Positions 25,947 through 33,639 of a DNA stretch of 64,000 bases are shown here, in pieces. The stretch's first letter is position 1. Each line of letters starts with the position of its first letter. Origin of the DNA: Microbacterium sp. (GTDB lineage Bacteria; Actinomycetota; Actinomycetes; Actinomycetales; Microbacteriaceae); assembly GCA_019510305.1 (NCBI GenBank), contig JAEKKN010000017.1, positions 310,001 through 374,000 of the forward strand, in the 5' to 3' direction. The position numbers were made by a program, and so were the translations under genes. Below the pieces are notes generated by a model. It had not been told where the DNA came from, did no database searches, and saw only the letters and a program-made list of their open reading frames with translations.

Positions 25947-27086
25947 TCAGCGCGCGAAGAGCACCGCGATGACGGCGAAGGCGAAGGGCAGCAGCGCCAT
26001 CCCGCCCACCACGACGAGGAGGATCGTGATGATCAGCCACGGGCTCCGGGTGCGCAGGCGCTGACCCGGCGGGGCGACACCCGGCGGCGGCGGGGTGAGC
26101 AGCGCGGCCGGCGGTGCGAAGGGCAGAGCGGATGCCGCAGCCGAAGGCGCCGCGACGACGGGCTGCGCCATCGCTCGCAGCCGGTCGTCGCGCCAGCGCG
26201 CCCACTGGTCGAGCTTGGTCATCATTGCGCCGACGGCGCCGAACAGCCACGACCAGGTCGCGGGGTCCAGCGTCGACACCGGGCGACGCGTGTAGAAGAA
26301 CATCCAGTCGTCGACGATCTCGACGTTGAGCTGCGCGAGGTTGTCGATGAAGCGCGCCATGACATCGGGGGCGAACAGGTAGAGCGCGTCGACCTCATAG
26401 CCCGACGGGCAGAACAGCGAGAAGTACCGGTCGAAGTCGCCCTCGAGCGACAGCCGCTGCTCGCGGGAGAATCCCGCGGCCACGTCGGATCCCAGTGTGT
26501 TGTCGCTCAGCGCATCGAGCACGATGTGCGGCAGCGGCACGTCGAGCTTGATCGCGACGTAGCCCCAGCGGTGGGTGGTCGAGTTCTTGCCGTTGCTGGT
26601 CGTGTACTGATAGTTGCCGAACTCGACGAAACGAGGGGTGGTTCCGCGCACGACGTCGGTCGACATACGGCTCGTTCCGTGCGAATAGATCATGCCCGGC
26701 AGCGGTGGGGCGTCGAGCTTGGCGAAGTACTCCATCGAGTTCGCGGCGGCGAAGCCGGAGAGCCGGTAGCTCGCGAGTTCGCGTGCCGCCCTGCCGCGCT
26801 GTGCCGCGATCACGGCGAGCGTGACGAGTCCACCCGTGAACACGGTGGCGACGAGCGCGGCGACAGCCGCACCCGTGCCGCGGGCGATCGCGTAGCCGAG
26901 ACCCATCGCCATCACGTAGATGATCGGAAGCACGAAGAAGGCGAGGAGGACGCCGAGGATGATGTACATGGCGACCTGCGCGCCCGAGGCTTGCGACGTG
27001 CGCTGCGCGCGGGCGAACCGCGCGACCTCGGCGTTGTCGACGGGATCGACGAGGGGCCGGGCGTCGAAGAATCCGGGGGCGGTCAC
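25947..27086 (-). CDS. Membrane protein of unknown function (possibly DUF3137-like)
   Basis: A 379-residue protein I do not recognise with certainty. Two membrane spans lie near residues 38-68 and 72-95 (YIILGVLLAFFVLPIIYVMA; VAALVATVFTGGLVTLAVIA). A soluble central domain of about 220 residues follows, with phrases such as YTTSNGKNSTTHRWGYVAIK and LDVPLPHIVLDA. Then comes a Pro/Ala-rich linker and a C-terminal span (PWLIITILLVVVGGMALLPF). The layout and the central IKLDVPLPHIVLDA-type strand resemble DUF3137 proteins. Start is GTG 27086. It lies 9 bp beyond the stop of benE on the same strand and may be cotranscribed with it. Confidence 0.65.
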   Translation of the reverse strand: MTAPGFFDARPLVDPVDNAEVARFARAQRTSQASGAQVAMYIILGVLLAFFVLPIIYVMAMGLGYAIARGTGAAVAALVATVFTGGLVTLAVIAAQRGRAARELASYRLSGFAAANSMEYFAKLDAPPLPGMIYSHGTSRMSTDVVRGTTPRFVEFGNYQYTTSNGKNSTTHRWGYVAIKLDVPLPHIVLDALSDNTLGSDVAAGFSREQRLSLEGDFDRYFSLFCPSGYEVDALYLFAPDVMARFIDNLAQLNVEIVDDWMFFYTRRPVSTLDPATWSWLFGAVGAMMTKLDQWARWRDDRLRAMAQPVVAAPSAAASALPFAPPAALLTPPPPGVAPPGQRLRTRSPWLIITILLVVVGGMALLPFAFAVIAVLFAR

Positions 27087-27095
27087 GGTTCCACG

Positions 27096-28277
27096 CTAAC
27101 CCTGTGGGCGCTTCCCCGCGTGCAGCACCGCCCGCACGAGCAGGCCGGCGACGAGAGCCCAGAAGGCGGCGCTCACTCCCAGCACGGCGATTCCGGATGC
27201 CGCGACGAGGAAGGTCGCGACCGCGGGCAGGCGCTCGCCGGGGTCGTCGATGGCCTGCTGCACGGCCGAGCCGAAGGCTGCGAACAGGGCGAGGCCCGCG
27301 ACCGCCGGGATGACGGCCTGCGGAGCCAGCAGCACCAGAGCGGCGAACGCCGCCGAGAATCCGCCGAGCACGAGATAGGAGACACCGGTCGAGACGCCGG
27401 CGATCCAGCGGCGCTTCGGGTCCGGATCGGCATCGGGGGCGGCCGCGAGAGCGGCGCTGATGGCGGCGAGGTTGATCGCGTGACCGCCCGCGGTGGCACC
27501 GAGCGCGGTGCCGAGCCCGGTCACGAGCATCGCCGGCCGCCAGGGGACCTCGTAGCCGAAGCTGCGCATGATGGCGATTCCCGGCACGTTCTGCGAGGCC
27601 ATGGTCACGATGAACAGCGGCAGGGCGATGCCGACCGCGGCGCCCAGGGAGAACGTGGGCGCGGTCAGCTCGATCCGTGGCAGCAGCAGGGCAGGGTCGA
27701 CGGGGGATCCGGTCTGCACGAGCGAGATCGCGACGACGACGGATGCCGCGACGAACGCGAGCGGCACGGCCCAGCGTGGCGCGAGCCGCGCGAACACCAG
27801 CCAGGTGAGCACGACCGGCACGACGCCCCAGGGGTTCTCGACGAGGCCCGTGATCGGTGCGAGACACAGCGGAAGGAGGACCCCGGCGAGCATCGCCTGA
27901 GCGATGGACGGCGGGATGCGCGCGATCAGGGCCCCGAGAGCGGGCCACAGGGCGGTCAGCAGGATCAGCGCGCCGGTGAGGAGGAACGCGCCGACGGCTG
28001 CTGACCATCCGCCCTCCACCGCGCCGGTCGCGGCGAGCAGGGCGGCCCCGGGGGTGGACCAGGCGACGGTGATCGGCATCCGATACCGCCAGGCCAGCAC
28101 AACGCACGCGACGCCCATCGTGAGGCACACCGCGAGCAGTCCGCTCGCAGCCTGCGCGGGCGTCGCGCCGACGGCGGACAGCCCCGTGAGCACCACGGCG
28201 AAAGAGCTCGTGAATCCGACGAGGGCGGTGACGGCGCCGGCCGTGATCGGGCGGGTCAACGGTGCGGCCTCGGGCAT
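27096..28277 (-). CDS. benE: BenE family transporter (benzoate:H+ symporter family)
   Basis: A 393-residue polytopic permease with about 12 spans. BenE hallmarks are the N-terminal ITAGAVTALVGFTSSFAVVL, RMPITVAWSTPGAALLA, PPSIAQAMLAGVLLPLCLAP, and FIVTMASQNVPGIAIMRSFG. It would import benzoate or a similar aromatic acid with protons. No aromatic degradation genes are nearby, and many actinobacterial BenE proteins are of unproven specificity. ATG 28277 gives MPEAAPLTRPITAG. The DUF-type membrane protein gene follows after 9 bp. Confidence 0.88.
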   Translation of the reverse strand: MPEAAPLTRPITAGAVTALVGFTSSFAVVLTGLSAVGATPAQAASGLLAVCLTMGVACVVLAWRYRMPITVAWSTPGAALLAATGAVEGGWSAAVGAFLLTGALILLTALWPALGALIARIPPSIAQAMLAGVLLPLCLAPITGLVENPWGVVPVVLTWLVFARLAPRWAVPLAFVAASVVVAISLVQTGSPVDPALLLPRIELTAPTFSLGAAVGIALPLFIVTMASQNVPGIAIMRSFGYEVPWRPAMLVTGLGTALGATAGGHAINLAAISAALAAAPDADPDPKRRWIAGVSTGVSYLVLGGFSAAFAALVLLAPQAVIPAVAGLALFAAFGSAVQQAIDDPGERLPAVATFLVAASGIAVLGVSAAFWALVAGLLVRAVLHAGKRPQG

Positions 28278-28313
28278 GCCTCCGAGGTTATCGCTGGTCG
28301 CTCCGGTGCCGGT

Positions 28314-29036
28314 CTAGGCGAGCCCCAGCCGGTGCGCCGTCACGACGGCCTGCACCCGGTCGCGGGCGCCCAGCTTCTGCAGGATCCTCGACACGTGCGT
28401 CTTCACGGTCGCCTCGCCGATGTACAGGGCGGTCGCGATCTCCGCGTTGCTGCGGGCGTCGGCGAGCAGCACGAGCACTTCGGCCTCGCGGTCGGTGAGG
28501 GGCTCGGCCAGCACGACCGGCGTGGTGGACGACGGGCGCGTTGCGGTACCGGGAGCGGATGCCGCGACCGCCTCGGGCGCGTCGTGTCGGTCGGTCCGGC
28601 CGCGGCTCCCTGGCGTCGTGGCGAATCGAGCGAGCACGCGTCGCGTCACCTCGGGCGACAGCATCCCGTCGCCCGCGGCGAGTGCACGGACCGCGGTGAT
28701 GAGGTCTTCCGGTCCGGCGTTCTTGAGGAGGAACCCGGCGGCCCCGGCATCCAGCGCCTGGAAGAGGTAGTCGTCGCGGTCGAAGGTCGTCACGATCGCG
28801 ATGGCGGAAGAGACCCGCGGGTCGGCGACGATACGGCGGGTGGCCTCTATGCCGTCCATGTCGGGCATCTGCACGTCCATCGTGATGACGTCGGGGAGCA
28901 GCGTCGATGCCTGGTCGACGGCATCCGCTCCGGTACCCGCCTCGCCGACGACGGTGATGTCGGGCTGGCTCTCGAGGATCGTGCGGAACCCCGCCCGCAG
29001 CATGGCGTGGTCGTCGACCAGCAGCACCCGGATCAC
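28314..29036 (-). CDS. NarL/LuxR family response regulator
   Basis: A 240-residue two-component regulator. The receiver domain has DD at 8-9, the phospho-acceptor Asp54 (VITMDVQMPDMDG) and Lys in FLLKNAG. A Ser/Thr/Pro-rich linker of about 40 residues precedes the C-terminal LuxR helix-turn-helix (LTDREAEVLVLLADARSNAEIA, then VKTHVSRILQKLGARDR). GTG start at 29036 overlaps the stop of the histidine kinase gene by 4 bp, so the two are a cognate pair. Target genes are not evident; the neighbouring NatA/NatB-like exporter is one possibility. Confidence 0.92.
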   Translation of the reverse strand: MIRVLLVDDHAMLRAGFRTILESQPDITVVGEAGTGADAVDQASTLLPDVITMDVQMPDMDGIEATRRIVADPRVSSAIAIVTTFDRDDYLFQALDAGAAGFLLKNAGPEDLITAVRALAAGDGMLSPEVTRRVLARFATTPGSRGRTDRHDAPEAVAASAPGTATRPSSTTPVVLAEPLTDREAEVLVLLADARSNAEIATALYIGEATVKTHVSRILQKLGARDRVQAVVTAHRLGLA

Positions 29037-30271
29037 GCGCGGGCCTCCAGGGGAACCCGGGCCCGCACCCGCAGTCCGCCGCTGGGCCGCGGAGTCACCT
29101 CGAGTGTGCCCCCCGACGCGGTCGCCCGCTCGCGCATGCCGAGCTGGCCGAGGCCGGGACGGAGGTTCACGATGCTGCGGCCCGTGTTCACGATCTCGAC
29201 TTCGACACCGTCGTCGTCGTACCGCACCCGCACATCGGCGGTGGCGCCGGCTCCGGCGTGGCGGCGCGCGTTCGTGAGCGACTCCTGGGCGATGCGGTAC
29301 AGGTTGACCGCGATCATGGGCGGCACCGGGACGGGGTCTCCGATCACGGCGTAGTCGGCGGGCAGGCCCGCCTCCGTGGAAGAGGCGGCGAGCTCGGCGA
29401 TGTCGTCGAGGCCGAGGGTCGACGCGGTCTCGGTCGCGTCTCCGCCCGGGGTGCGCAGGGTCTCGAGAAGCTGGTGCAGCTCGCGGATGGCCTCTCGCGC
29501 CGAGGTCTCGACGCCCGTGAGCAGCTGGCGGGTGCCGTCGGGGTCGTGCTCGATCACGAGTCGCGCCGCGCCCGCCTGCACGCCCATGACCGAGACGTGA
29601 TGGGCGACGACGTCGTGCAGCTCGCGGGCGATGCGCACCCGATCGAGGGCGACCGCCTGCGCCGCGGTGACCTCGCGCTCGCGCTCCAGCTCGGCGGTGC
29701 GCTCCTCGAGCACGGCTCGTTCGGCGGCTGCAGCCCAGGCTCGCTCGCCGAAGTAATAGGCGCCGCCGAAGTACAGGATGTTCAGCAGCAGCTGGATCAG
29801 CATGTACGCGATATAGGGAGAGAACAGGCCCGCCGCGACATCCGCCTTGTCGGCCTCGGTGATCGCGTCGCGGTACATCGTGATGATGAGCCACACGAAC
29901 ATGCCGACGATGATCCCGATCCGTACGATCATGGCTCGGCGGCGGTCGTTCATCCAGGCGCCGACCGTGTACAGGGCGACGAACATCGAGATGTTGCCGA
30001 CGAAGATCTCCGGCACCTTCAACGAGACCGCGGCGAAGTAGGCGAGTGAGACGACGATCGCGACGATGCCCGGCCAACGCCGACGCACGGCGAGAGGAAC
30101 CGCGATGAACACGGCGTAGACGAGGGCGGTCCACAGTTCCTGGGCCTCATCGCCGTACACCTGCGCGATCGAGGAGAGCGCGGCGCTGAGCACCGTGCCG
30201 ACGAGCAGGACGCCGGCGAGCACGAGATCGCCGCGGTGCTCGCGGGCGGAGGGGGTGCGCATGAAGGGCAT
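29033..30271 (-). CDS. Sensor histidine kinase (HisKA_3, NarL partner)
   Basis: A 412-residue membrane kinase. About six spans occupy residues 15-175 with short loops, so it has no large extracellular sensor. A coiled coil (EERTAELEREREVTAAQ) leads to the HisKA_3 dimerisation box ARELHDVVAHHVSVMGVQAG, phospho-acceptor His219. The ATPase domain follows, with QESLTNARRHAGAG (N box) and LGMRERATASGG (G box). ATG 30271 with GGAG 7 bases upstream is chosen. The long frame further upstream runs through intergenic repeats. Divergent from an MFS gene. Confidence 0.9.
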   Translation of the reverse strand: MPFMRTPSAREHRGDLVLAGVLLVGTVLSAALSSIAQVYGDEAQELWTALVYAVFIAVPLAVRRRWPGIVAIVVSLAYFAAVSLKVPEIFVGNISMFVALYTVGAWMNDRRRAMIVRIGIIVGMFVWLIITMYRDAITEADKADVAAGLFSPYIAYMLIQLLLNILYFGGAYYFGERAWAAAAERAVLEERTAELEREREVTAAQAVALDRVRIARELHDVVAHHVSVMGVQAGAARLVIEHDPDGTRQLLTGVETSAREAIRELHQLLETLRTPGGDATETASTLGLDDIAELAASSTEAGLPADYAVIGDPVPVPPMIAVNLYRIAQESLTNARRHAGAGATADVRVRYDDDGVEVEIVNTGRSIVNLRPGLGQLGMRERATASGGTLEVTPRPSGGLRVRARVPLEARA

Positions 30272-30290
30272 GCTCTCCACGGTAGGGCGG

Positions 30291-30314
30291 AGGGGGATGC
30301 TGCGGCATCCCCCT
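30291..30314. repeat. GGATGC/GCATCC hairpin in a divergent intergenic region
   Basis: A 10-bp perfect stem (30291-30300 with 30305-30314) around TGCG, the same loop as the clpB terminator. It lies just upstream of the histidine kinase start rather than after a gene, so it is not a normal terminator. Confidence 0.55.
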
Positions 30315-30369
30315 CGCGGTGGATGGGCGGAGCCCGCGCTCCCCGCCTCGCCCGCCCCGCGTCCCCGCC

Positions 30370-30427
30370 GTGAGTGGTCGAAAATGCACCGCGATCTCCC
30401 CGCGGAGCAGCGAAAGTGGCCACTCAC
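30370..30427. repeat. Long inverted repeat between divergent histidine kinase and MFS genes
   Basis: GTGAGTGG (30370-30377) pairs perfectly with CCACTCAC (30420-30427). Inside, further complementary segments (CCGCG at 30389 and CGCGG at 30401) extend the fold. The right half ends about 50 bp before the MFS start. It could be a dispersed element or an operator pair. Confidence 0.5.
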
Positions 30428-30477
30428 GCGCGCCGGCGGTGCCGAATCGACCACACCCCACCCTGCGAGAATCGAGC

Positions 30478-31632
30478 GTGACCTCCCCGCGCCTCCGCCT
30501 GGCTCCGCTCTATCTCGCCGGCTTCACGACCGCTTTCGGCGCGCACGGCATCGCGGCGGCTTTGGGCGCCGAGAGCGAGGACATCGGGTGGACCCTGCTC
30601 GCCTTCGGATTCACCCTCGCCTTGTACGACCTGGCCGAGGTCCTGCTCAAGCCGCTGTTCGGAGCGCTCAGCGACCGCGTCGGCGTGCGCCCCGTGATCG
30701 TGGGCGGTCTGCTCGCGTTCTCGGTATTCTCCGTGGTGGGGGCGGTGGCGCCGGGGATGATCGCGCTGGTGATCGCCCGATTCGGGCAGGGGGCCGCCGC
30801 ATCCGCTTTCTCGCCCGCCTCCAGCGCGGCCGTGGCCCGCCTCGTCGACGATTCGTCGCGCGGGCGCTATTTCGGCCGGTACGGATCGTGGAAGAGCCTC
30901 GGCTACGCGCTCGGTCCGCTGCTCGGAGCGGTCCTCGTCGTCTGGGGAGGGATGCCGGCGCTGTTCTGGGCTCTCGCCGTGCTGGGGGTCGCGGCCGCGG
31001 CCTGGGTGGGGTTCGCCGTGCCCGAGGTGCCCGTGCTGCCGCGAAAGCGCGTCACCCTCGTCGACCTCGGGCGCGAGCTGATCGCTCCCGGCTTCCTCGT
31101 ACCGACCCTCGTGCTCGCTGCGACCACGGGCGCGCTCGCCGTGGCTGTCGGCTTCCTGCCCCTGCTCGGGCGGCAGATCGGTCTCGGCACCGTCGGCAGC
31201 ATGGCGATCGTGACCGTGCTGGCCGTCGTGTCCAGTGTCATTCAGCCGTTGGTCGGCGCGGCGAACGACCGAGGTCGCATATCCGTCCGTCTGGGTGCGG
31301 TCGGCGGTCTCGGGCTCATCGCGGCGGGCATCGGGCTTGTCGCGGCGGTCGATCACCCTGTCTCCCTCGTGGTGGCGGCCGTTCTCGTGGGTGCGGGGGT
31401 GGGCGCCGCGACACCTGTGGCGTTCTCGCATCTCGCCGCCTCGACCCCTCCGGAGCGCATGGGCCGCACGATGGGCAGCGCCGAGCTGGGGCGGGAGCTG
31501 GGGGATGCCGGGGGTCCGCTCGTCGCGGGTGCGGTGGCGACGGCATCCGTCCCCGGCGTCGGCCTCGCGGTCGTCGCCGCCCTCACGCTCGGCGCCGGCG
31601 GTCTGGCCCTCATCGGGCTGCGTCGACCTTGA
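30478..31632 (+). CDS. Major facilitator superfamily transporter
   Basis: A 384-residue permease with about 12 spans and no long loops. The MFS motif A between spans 2 and 3 reads GALSDRVGVRPVIVGG, and the antiporter motif C region is GYALGPLLGAVLVVWGG. This layout is typical of drug:H+ antiporters (DHA1 group), so export of a small toxic molecule is likely, but the substrate is unknown. GTG 30478 is chosen because the first residues (VTSPRLRLAPLYLAGF) begin the first span. It is divergent from the two-component pair across about 205 bp of repeats. Confidence 0.82.
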   Translation: MTSPRLRLAPLYLAGFTTAFGAHGIAAALGAESEDIGWTLLAFGFTLALYDLAEVLLKPLFGALSDRVGVRPVIVGGLLAFSVFSVVGAVAPGMIALVIARFGQGAAASAFSPASSAAVARLVDDSSRGRYFGRYGSWKSLGYALGPLLGAVLVVWGGMPALFWALAVLGVAAAAWVGFAVPEVPVLPRKRVTLVDLGRELIAPGFLVPTLVLAATTGALAVAVGFLPLLGRQIGLGTVGSMAIVTVLAVVSSVIQPLVGAANDRGRISVRLGAVGGLGLIAAGIGLVAAVDHPVSLVVAAVLVGAGVGAATPVAFSHLAASTPPERMGRTMGSAELGRELGDAGGPLVAGAVATASVPGVGLAVVAALTLGAGGLALIGLRRP

Positions 31633-31665
31633 CCCTGAATTCCGCAGAACACCTCTTGACGGAGT

Positions 31666-31684
31666 TACTTGTTTTTTGCAAGTA
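31666..31684. promoter_or_regulatory. Inverted repeat, probable HxlR operator
   Basis: TACTTG-N7-CAAGTA in an AT-rich patch 50 bp upstream of the VOC gene. ACTTG...CAAGT repeats upstream of HxlR-controlled genes fit this family, and an HxlR gene is second in the operon, so autoregulation is likely. A -35-like TTGACG (31656-31661) lies immediately upstream, so binding would cover the promoter. Confidence 0.6.
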
Positions 31685-31733
31685 TGACTCCAACGGGCGC
31701 CGCAACCCGCGGGCCTTCGACAAGGGAGTCATC

Positions 31734-32162
31734 ATGACCAAGGTCTTCGTCAACCTGCCCACCTCCGACCTCGAGCGCAGCAAGGCGTTCTACACGGCCA
31801 TCGGATGCGAGATCAATCCGCTGTTCACCGACGAGAACGCCGCGTGCGTGGTGTGGAGCGACGACATCTACTTCATGGTGCTGAAGCCGGAGTTCTTCGC
31901 GACCTTCACCGACAAGCCGATCGCCGACCCGAACCAGGTCGTGCAGGTCTCGGTGTCGTTCACGCAGGACTCTCGTGAAGACGTCGACGCGATCGTCGAG
32001 AAGGCACTCGCCGCGGGCGGCAGCGAGCCCAAGCCCGCGCAGGACTACGGCTTCATGTACTCGCGCGACATCGACGACCCCGACGGCAACTCGCTCGGCT
32101 TCCTCTACATGACCCCCGAGGCTGCGGAGAACGGCCCCGAGCACGTCGCCGAATCGGCCTGA
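31734..32162 (+). CDS. VOC superfamily (glyoxalase/bleomycin-resistance-like) protein
   Basis: A 142-residue vicinal-oxygen-chelate fold protein. The pattern is the N-terminal strand KVFVNLPTSDLERSKAFYTAIGCEI, a middle VVWSDDIYFMVLKPEFF, and the C-terminal DIDDPDGNSLGFLYM with conserved Asp, Pro, Asp and Gly. This PhnB-like subgroup has members of unknown function. First gene of a three-gene operon with an HxlR regulator one base after its stop and a DHFR-like reductase third. A stress- or xenobiotic-responsive role is plausible but not shown. Confidence 0.85.
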   Translation: MTKVFVNLPTSDLERSKAFYTAIGCEINPLFTDENAACVVWSDDIYFMVLKPEFFATFTDKPIADPNQVVQVSVSFTQDSREDVDAIVEKALAAGGSEPKPAQDYGFMYSRDIDDPDGNSLGFLYMTPEAAENGPEHVAESA

Positions 32163-32163
32163 G

Positions 32164-32865
32164 GTGGCTGCGCGCAGCTACGGCCAGTACTGCGGGGTGA
32201 CCACGGCCGTCGAGCTGGTCGGGGAGCGGTGGGCGATGCTCATCGTGCGCGATCTGCTCGTCGGCCCCCGCCGCTACACCGACCTGAAGCTGGGCCTGCC
32301 GCGCATTCCGACCAACATACTCTCGACACGGCTCAAAGAGCTGCAGGAGGGCGGGGTCGTCCGACGGGTCCCGCTGCACAACTGCGGACTCGTCTACGAG
32401 CTCACCGACTACGGTCGTGCGCTCGAGCCGATCATCCTCGCTCTCGGTCGGTGGGGTTTCCAGACGATGGGCGACCCCGACGAGGGCGATGTCGTCACGC
32501 CCGATTCCCTGACGATGGCGCTGCGAACGGCGTTCCAGGCGGATGCCGCCGCGGACGCCGAGTACGAGCTGCACGTGGAAGACGTGGCGCTGCGCGCCTC
32601 GGTGCGCGCAGGCTCGCTGTCGGTGGCGCAGCTGGCTCCATCGGCGCCGCCGGTCGGCGGCCGGCTTCCCGAAGGAGAAGCGGATGTCGTCATCGTGGCT
32701 GGCCCCGGCATCCGCCGTCTGATCGCGGGGGAGCTCACCCCTGCCGAAGCCGTCGAGCAGGACGTTCTCGCCGTGGTGCGCGGCGATGTCTCGTGGCTCG
32801 ACTCCTTCGCCCGCAGTTTTCACATCGCACCGCTCGCCGAACTCACGAAGGAGACAGCATCATGA
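32164..32865 (+). CDS. HxlR family transcriptional regulator with extra C-terminal domain
   Basis: A 233-residue regulator. The first 100 residues are a typical HxlR winged helix (YGQYCGVTTAVELVGERWAMLIVRDLL, then RRYTDLKLGLPRIPTNILSTRLKELQ, then YELTDYGRALEPIILALGRWG), including the conserved N-terminal Cys used for redox sensing in some members. The remaining 120 residues form a second domain resembling SCP2-like folds found in actinobacterial HxlR proteins. GTG start at 32164 follows the VOC stop by one base, and the stop overlaps the DHFR-like gene (ATGA). A matching inverted repeat lies at 31666. Confidence 0.88.
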   Translation: MAARSYGQYCGVTTAVELVGERWAMLIVRDLLVGPRRYTDLKLGLPRIPTNILSTRLKELQEGGVVRRVPLHNCGLVYELTDYGRALEPIILALGRWGFQTMGDPDEGDVVTPDSLTMALRTAFQADAAADAEYELHVEDVALRASVRAGSLSVAQLAPSAPPVGGRLPEGEADVVIVAGPGIRRLIAGELTPAEAVEQDVLAVVRGDVSWLDSFARSFHIAPLAELTKETAS

Positions 32866-33479
32866 CCGGACGCATCATCATCGACCTGTTCACCACTCTC
32901 GACGGCGTCGCGCAGGCCCCCGGCGGGCCCGAGGAGGACACCAGCGGTGGCTTCCTGTACGGTGGCTGGCAGGCGGGCTATCCGAGCGAGGCGGTCATGC
33001 GCAGCGTGACCGCGGGCATGGACACCCTCGACGCCCTGCTGCTCGGTCGCCGAACCTACGACATCTTCGCCGGGTACTGGCCGCAGCACACCACCGGGCC
33101 TGAGGGGTTCATCGGGCAGCTGTTCGATCGGGTGCCGAAGTACGTCGCGTCGAGGGATGCCGGGATCGAGCTCGGCTGGCAGGGCAGTTCGCGCGTCGGC
33201 GACGACCTGGCATCAGAGATCGCCGAGCTGCGCGAGAAGCACCAGGATGTGCACGTGATCGGGAGCGTCGACTTCGTGCAGACTCTGCTCGCCGAGCAGT
33301 TCTACGACGAGTTGCAGCTGTGGGTGTACCCGGTGGTGCTCGGTCAGGGCCGCAAGGTCTTCCCTGACGGAGCGGCTCCGGCGAGCCTGAGACTGCTGCA
33401 GGCTGAATCAGGTGACGGCGGCACACTGCTGCTGCGGTACGCGCCGGTGTCTGGTGAGGTGCGCACCGGGACGATGTAG
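32862..33479 (+). CDS. Dihydrofolate reductase family / RibD C-terminal-like reductase
   Basis: A 205-residue NADPH-dependent reductase fold. It begins GRIIIDLFTTLDGVAQAPGG, has the LLLGRRTYDIFAGYWP motif of this family, and ends with the cofactor strand (DVHVIGSVDFVQTLL) and DELQLWVYPVVLGQGRKVF. Proteins of this kind are not true folate enzymes, and most are uncharacterised. ATG at 32862 overlaps the HxlR stop and has AAGGAG upstream. Third gene of the VOC-HxlR operon. Confidence 0.87.
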   Translation: MTGRIIIDLFTTLDGVAQAPGGPEEDTSGGFLYGGWQAGYPSEAVMRSVTAGMDTLDALLLGRRTYDIFAGYWPQHTTGPEGFIGQLFDRVPKYVASRDAGIELGWQGSSRVGDDLASEIAELREKHQDVHVIGSVDFVQTLLAEQFYDELQLWVYPVVLGQGRKVFPDGAAPASLRLLQAESGDGGTLLLRYAPVSGEVRTGTM

Positions 33480-33639
33480 GGCGGAACGGTCCCGGTCGAT
33501 CGTGCGGAATATTTCCCGAGGATTGACTATTCCCTTCCTGTGTATTTCCCAATAGATTCGGACAGCACGTTGCCGCACGGTCGGCGGGTGGATTGCTGAT
33601 CTGCGCTCCGGCGCCACGAGTCCTGAGGGGGACCCGGCC

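Noticed and set aside
30291..30314. Hairpin considered as a terminator of the MFS or histidine kinase gene
   Set aside because: Both genes read away from this region, so no transcript of theirs ends here.
30195..32162. A 655-codon frame that looks like a fusion ending in a VOC domain
   Set aside because: The upstream part overlaps the MFS gene in another frame and is Arg-rich. The VOC gene has its own ATG at 31734, with a promoter-like region and an inverted repeat before it.
32164..32865. HxlR gene considered as two fused genes
   Set aside because: The second domain continues without a gap or internal ribosome site, and such two-domain HxlR proteins are known in Actinobacteria.
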